Positions 5,912-6,945 of a DNA stretch of 6,945 bases are shown one piece after another (the first letter of the stretch is position 1; each line of letters begins with the position of its first letter). Origin of the DNA: an uncultured Flavobacterium sp. (lineage in GTDB: Bacteria; Bacteroidota; Bacteroidia; Flavobacteriales; Flavobacteriaceae); assembly GCF_946482535.1 (NCBI RefSeq), contig NZ_CAMLRU010000146.1, positions 1-6,945 of the forward strand. The letters run 5' to 3'. The position numbers and the translations under genes were made by a program. The notes under the pieces were generated by a model, which was not told where the DNA came from, did not search any database, and was given only the letters and a program-made list of their open reading frames with translations.

Positions 5912-6874
5912 TTATGCTTTTTCGGCTTTTAACAAACTAATGATTTGCTCTGCCAATTCTGTTCCGATGCGGTCTTGTGCTTCCAAAGTTGCCGCACCAA
6001 TATGCGGTGTCAATGAAATTTTCGGATGCATCAAAATCTGAATTTCCGGAGTAGGTTCGTTTTCAAAAACATCTAATCCGGCAAACAATACTTTCTCATT
6101 GTCTAAAGCTTCTACTAAAGCCACTTCATCAATCACACCGCCACGAGCACAATTCACGATGCCAACACCGTCTTTCATCAGTTCAAATTCGGCTTTGCCA
6201 ATCACATAACCTTCTTGCGCCGGAACGTGCAAAGTGATAAAATCGGAATGTTTAATCACATCTTCCAAAGGCTCGGTTTCAAATTCCACATTGATAAATT
6301 GACCATTATAAAAATCCACTTTCACCTCGGCTTTGTCTACAAATTTATCGGCAGCAATCACTTTCATCCCAAGACCTAAAGCCATTTTGGCCACCGCTTG
6401 ACCGATACGTCCAAAACCAATAACGCCCAAAGTTTTGCCTCTTAATTCTATGCCGTTCGCATAAGCTTTTTTCAAACCGTCAAAATTCGTGTCACCTTCC
6501 AAAGGCATATTTCTGTTCGAATCATGCAAAAATCTAACGCCGGTAAATAGGTGAGCAAACACCAATTCCGCCACACTTTCCGAAGAAGATGCCGGTGTAT
6601 TAATCACATGAATTCCTTTGCTGCGGGCATATTCCACATCTATATTGTCCATTCCAACACCGCCGCGACCAATGATTTTTAATCCCGGACAAGCATCAAT
6701 AATGTCTTTTCTAACTTTAGTCGCACTGCGCACCAAAACCACCGAAATGTTGTTGGCGTTCACATAATTGGCCACTTGTTCTTGGGCTACTTTAGTGGTA
6801 ATGACTTCAAATCCGCCTTTCTCCAAAGCCTTAATCCCGCTTTTTGAAATTCCATCGTTGGCTAATACTTTCAT
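5912..6874 (-). CDS. serA: D-3-phosphoglycerate dehydrogenase, short form without ACT domain
   Basis: The product is a D-2-hydroxyacid dehydrogenase of 320 residues, most likely oxidising 3-phosphoglycerate to 3-phosphohydroxypyruvate with NAD+, the first committed step of serine synthesis in the cytoplasm. The substrate-binding segment is IGRGGVGMDNIDVEYARSKG (68-87) followed by NTPASSSESVAELVFA (92-107). The Rossmann motif GFGRIG is at 153-158, with Asp176 at the end of the second strand, which favours NAD over NADP. The catalytic triad is Arg244 (in NCARGGVID), Glu273 (in FENEP) and His291 (in LTPHIGAAT), corresponding to E. coli R240, E269 and H292. The protein ends about 30 residues after the His, so it lacks the C-terminal ACT domain that mediates serine inhibition in E. 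coli (about 410 residues). Another 2-hydroxyacid specificity is possible but less likely. No promoter is seen in the 71 bp upstream, so it may be co-transcribed with a gene beyond the right edge; serC is a common neighbour. Confidence 0.92.
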   Translation of the reverse strand: MKVLANDGISKSGIKALEKGGFEVITTKVAQEQVANYVNANNISVVLVRSATKVRKDIIDACPGLKIIGRGGVGMDNIDVEYARSKGIHVINTPASSSESVAELVFAHLFTGVRFLHDSNRNMPLEGDTNFDGLKKAYANGIELRGKTLGVIGFGRIGQAVAKMALGLGMKVIAADKFVDKAEVKVDFYNGQFINVEFETEPLEDVIKHSDFITLHVPAQEGYVIGKAEFELMKDGVGIVNCARGGVIDEVALVEALDNEKVLFAGLDVFENEPTPEIQILMHPKISLTPHIGAATLEAQDRIGTELAEQIISLLKAEKA

Positions 6875-6889
6875 TTTTTTGTTCTGTGT

Positions 6890-6945
6890 TATAGGTTGTA
6901 AGTTGTATGTTTTTTAGGAGCTTAATCCGGCTTTCCGCGCTACAT
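6890..6945. repeat. Possible dispersed intergenic repeat with short tandem heptamers
   Basis: The sequence just upstream of serA contains two near-identical heptamers in tandem, TTGTAAG and TTGTATG (about 6896-6909). Next come a T-run and then a GC-richer block (from about 6917: AGGAGCTTAATCCGGCTTTC, continuing CGCGCTACAT to the edge). That block contrasts in composition with the AT-rich spacers elsewhere. Such TTGTA-type tandems and a similar block containing AGGAGCTTAATCCGGC are, from memory, scattered between genes in Flavobacterium genomes. Only one partial copy is visible here, so repetitiveness is not shown by this window. Confidence 0.35.

Overview
The window looks like a piece of chromosome from a member of the Bacteroidota, most probably Flavobacteriaceae and close to Flavobacterium. 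The reasons are the AT-rich DNA, the absence of clear Shine-Dalgarno sequences, several promoter candidates of the TTG / TAnnTTTG type used by this phylum, and several protein families that are largely confined to Bacteroidota. These are a DUF6146-like lipoprotein, a DUF6787-like membrane protein, a LIC_10190-like polytopic membrane protein and a TIGR02757/DUF2400 protein. The genus is an inference; no rRNA or other phylogenetic marker is present.

Layout from left to right. Bases 1-796 (minus) hold the N-terminal part of a large Ser/Thr/Gly-rich secreted protein with a signal peptide; the gene runs off the left edge. Bases 797-1018 are an AT-rich spacer with no confident signal. Bases 1019-4146 (minus) form a tight three-gene operon read lolD-like ABC ATPase -> 566-aa polytopic membrane protein -> TIGR02757/DUF2400 protein, with a 4-bp gap at the first junction and an 8-bp overlap at the second. 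A divergent AT-rich promoter region (4147-4300) separates this operon from folE (4301-4972, plus), the GTP cyclohydrolase I that starts tetrahydrofolate synthesis. folE ends in a strong hairpin terminator whose 3' arm lies inside the last codons of the convergent gene at 5026-5346.

On the minus strand to the right are a small two-helix membrane protein (5026-5346), a lipoprotein of about 140 residues (5374-5799) and a short-form D-3-phosphoglycerate dehydrogenase, serA (5912-6874). serA is followed by a GNRA-tetraloop terminator, so the lipoprotein is probably a separate unit with its own promoter candidate. The membrane protein has a very good promoter match inside the end of the lipoprotein gene. 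The right edge (about 6890-6945) carries short tandem repeats and a GC-richer block that looks like part of a dispersed intergenic repeat.

Functionally this is mostly housekeeping DNA: serine synthesis, folate synthesis, lipoprotein or ABC transport and envelope proteins. I see no transposase, integrase, CRISPR array, phage gene, toxin-antitoxin pair or defence system, and no convincing new multi-gene system. The items most worth a second look are the uncharacterised proteins (the LIC_10190-like protein in an operon with an ABC ATPase, the possible glycosylase-like C-terminus of the DUF2400 protein, and the small lipoprotein) and the compact overlap of signals with coding sequence.
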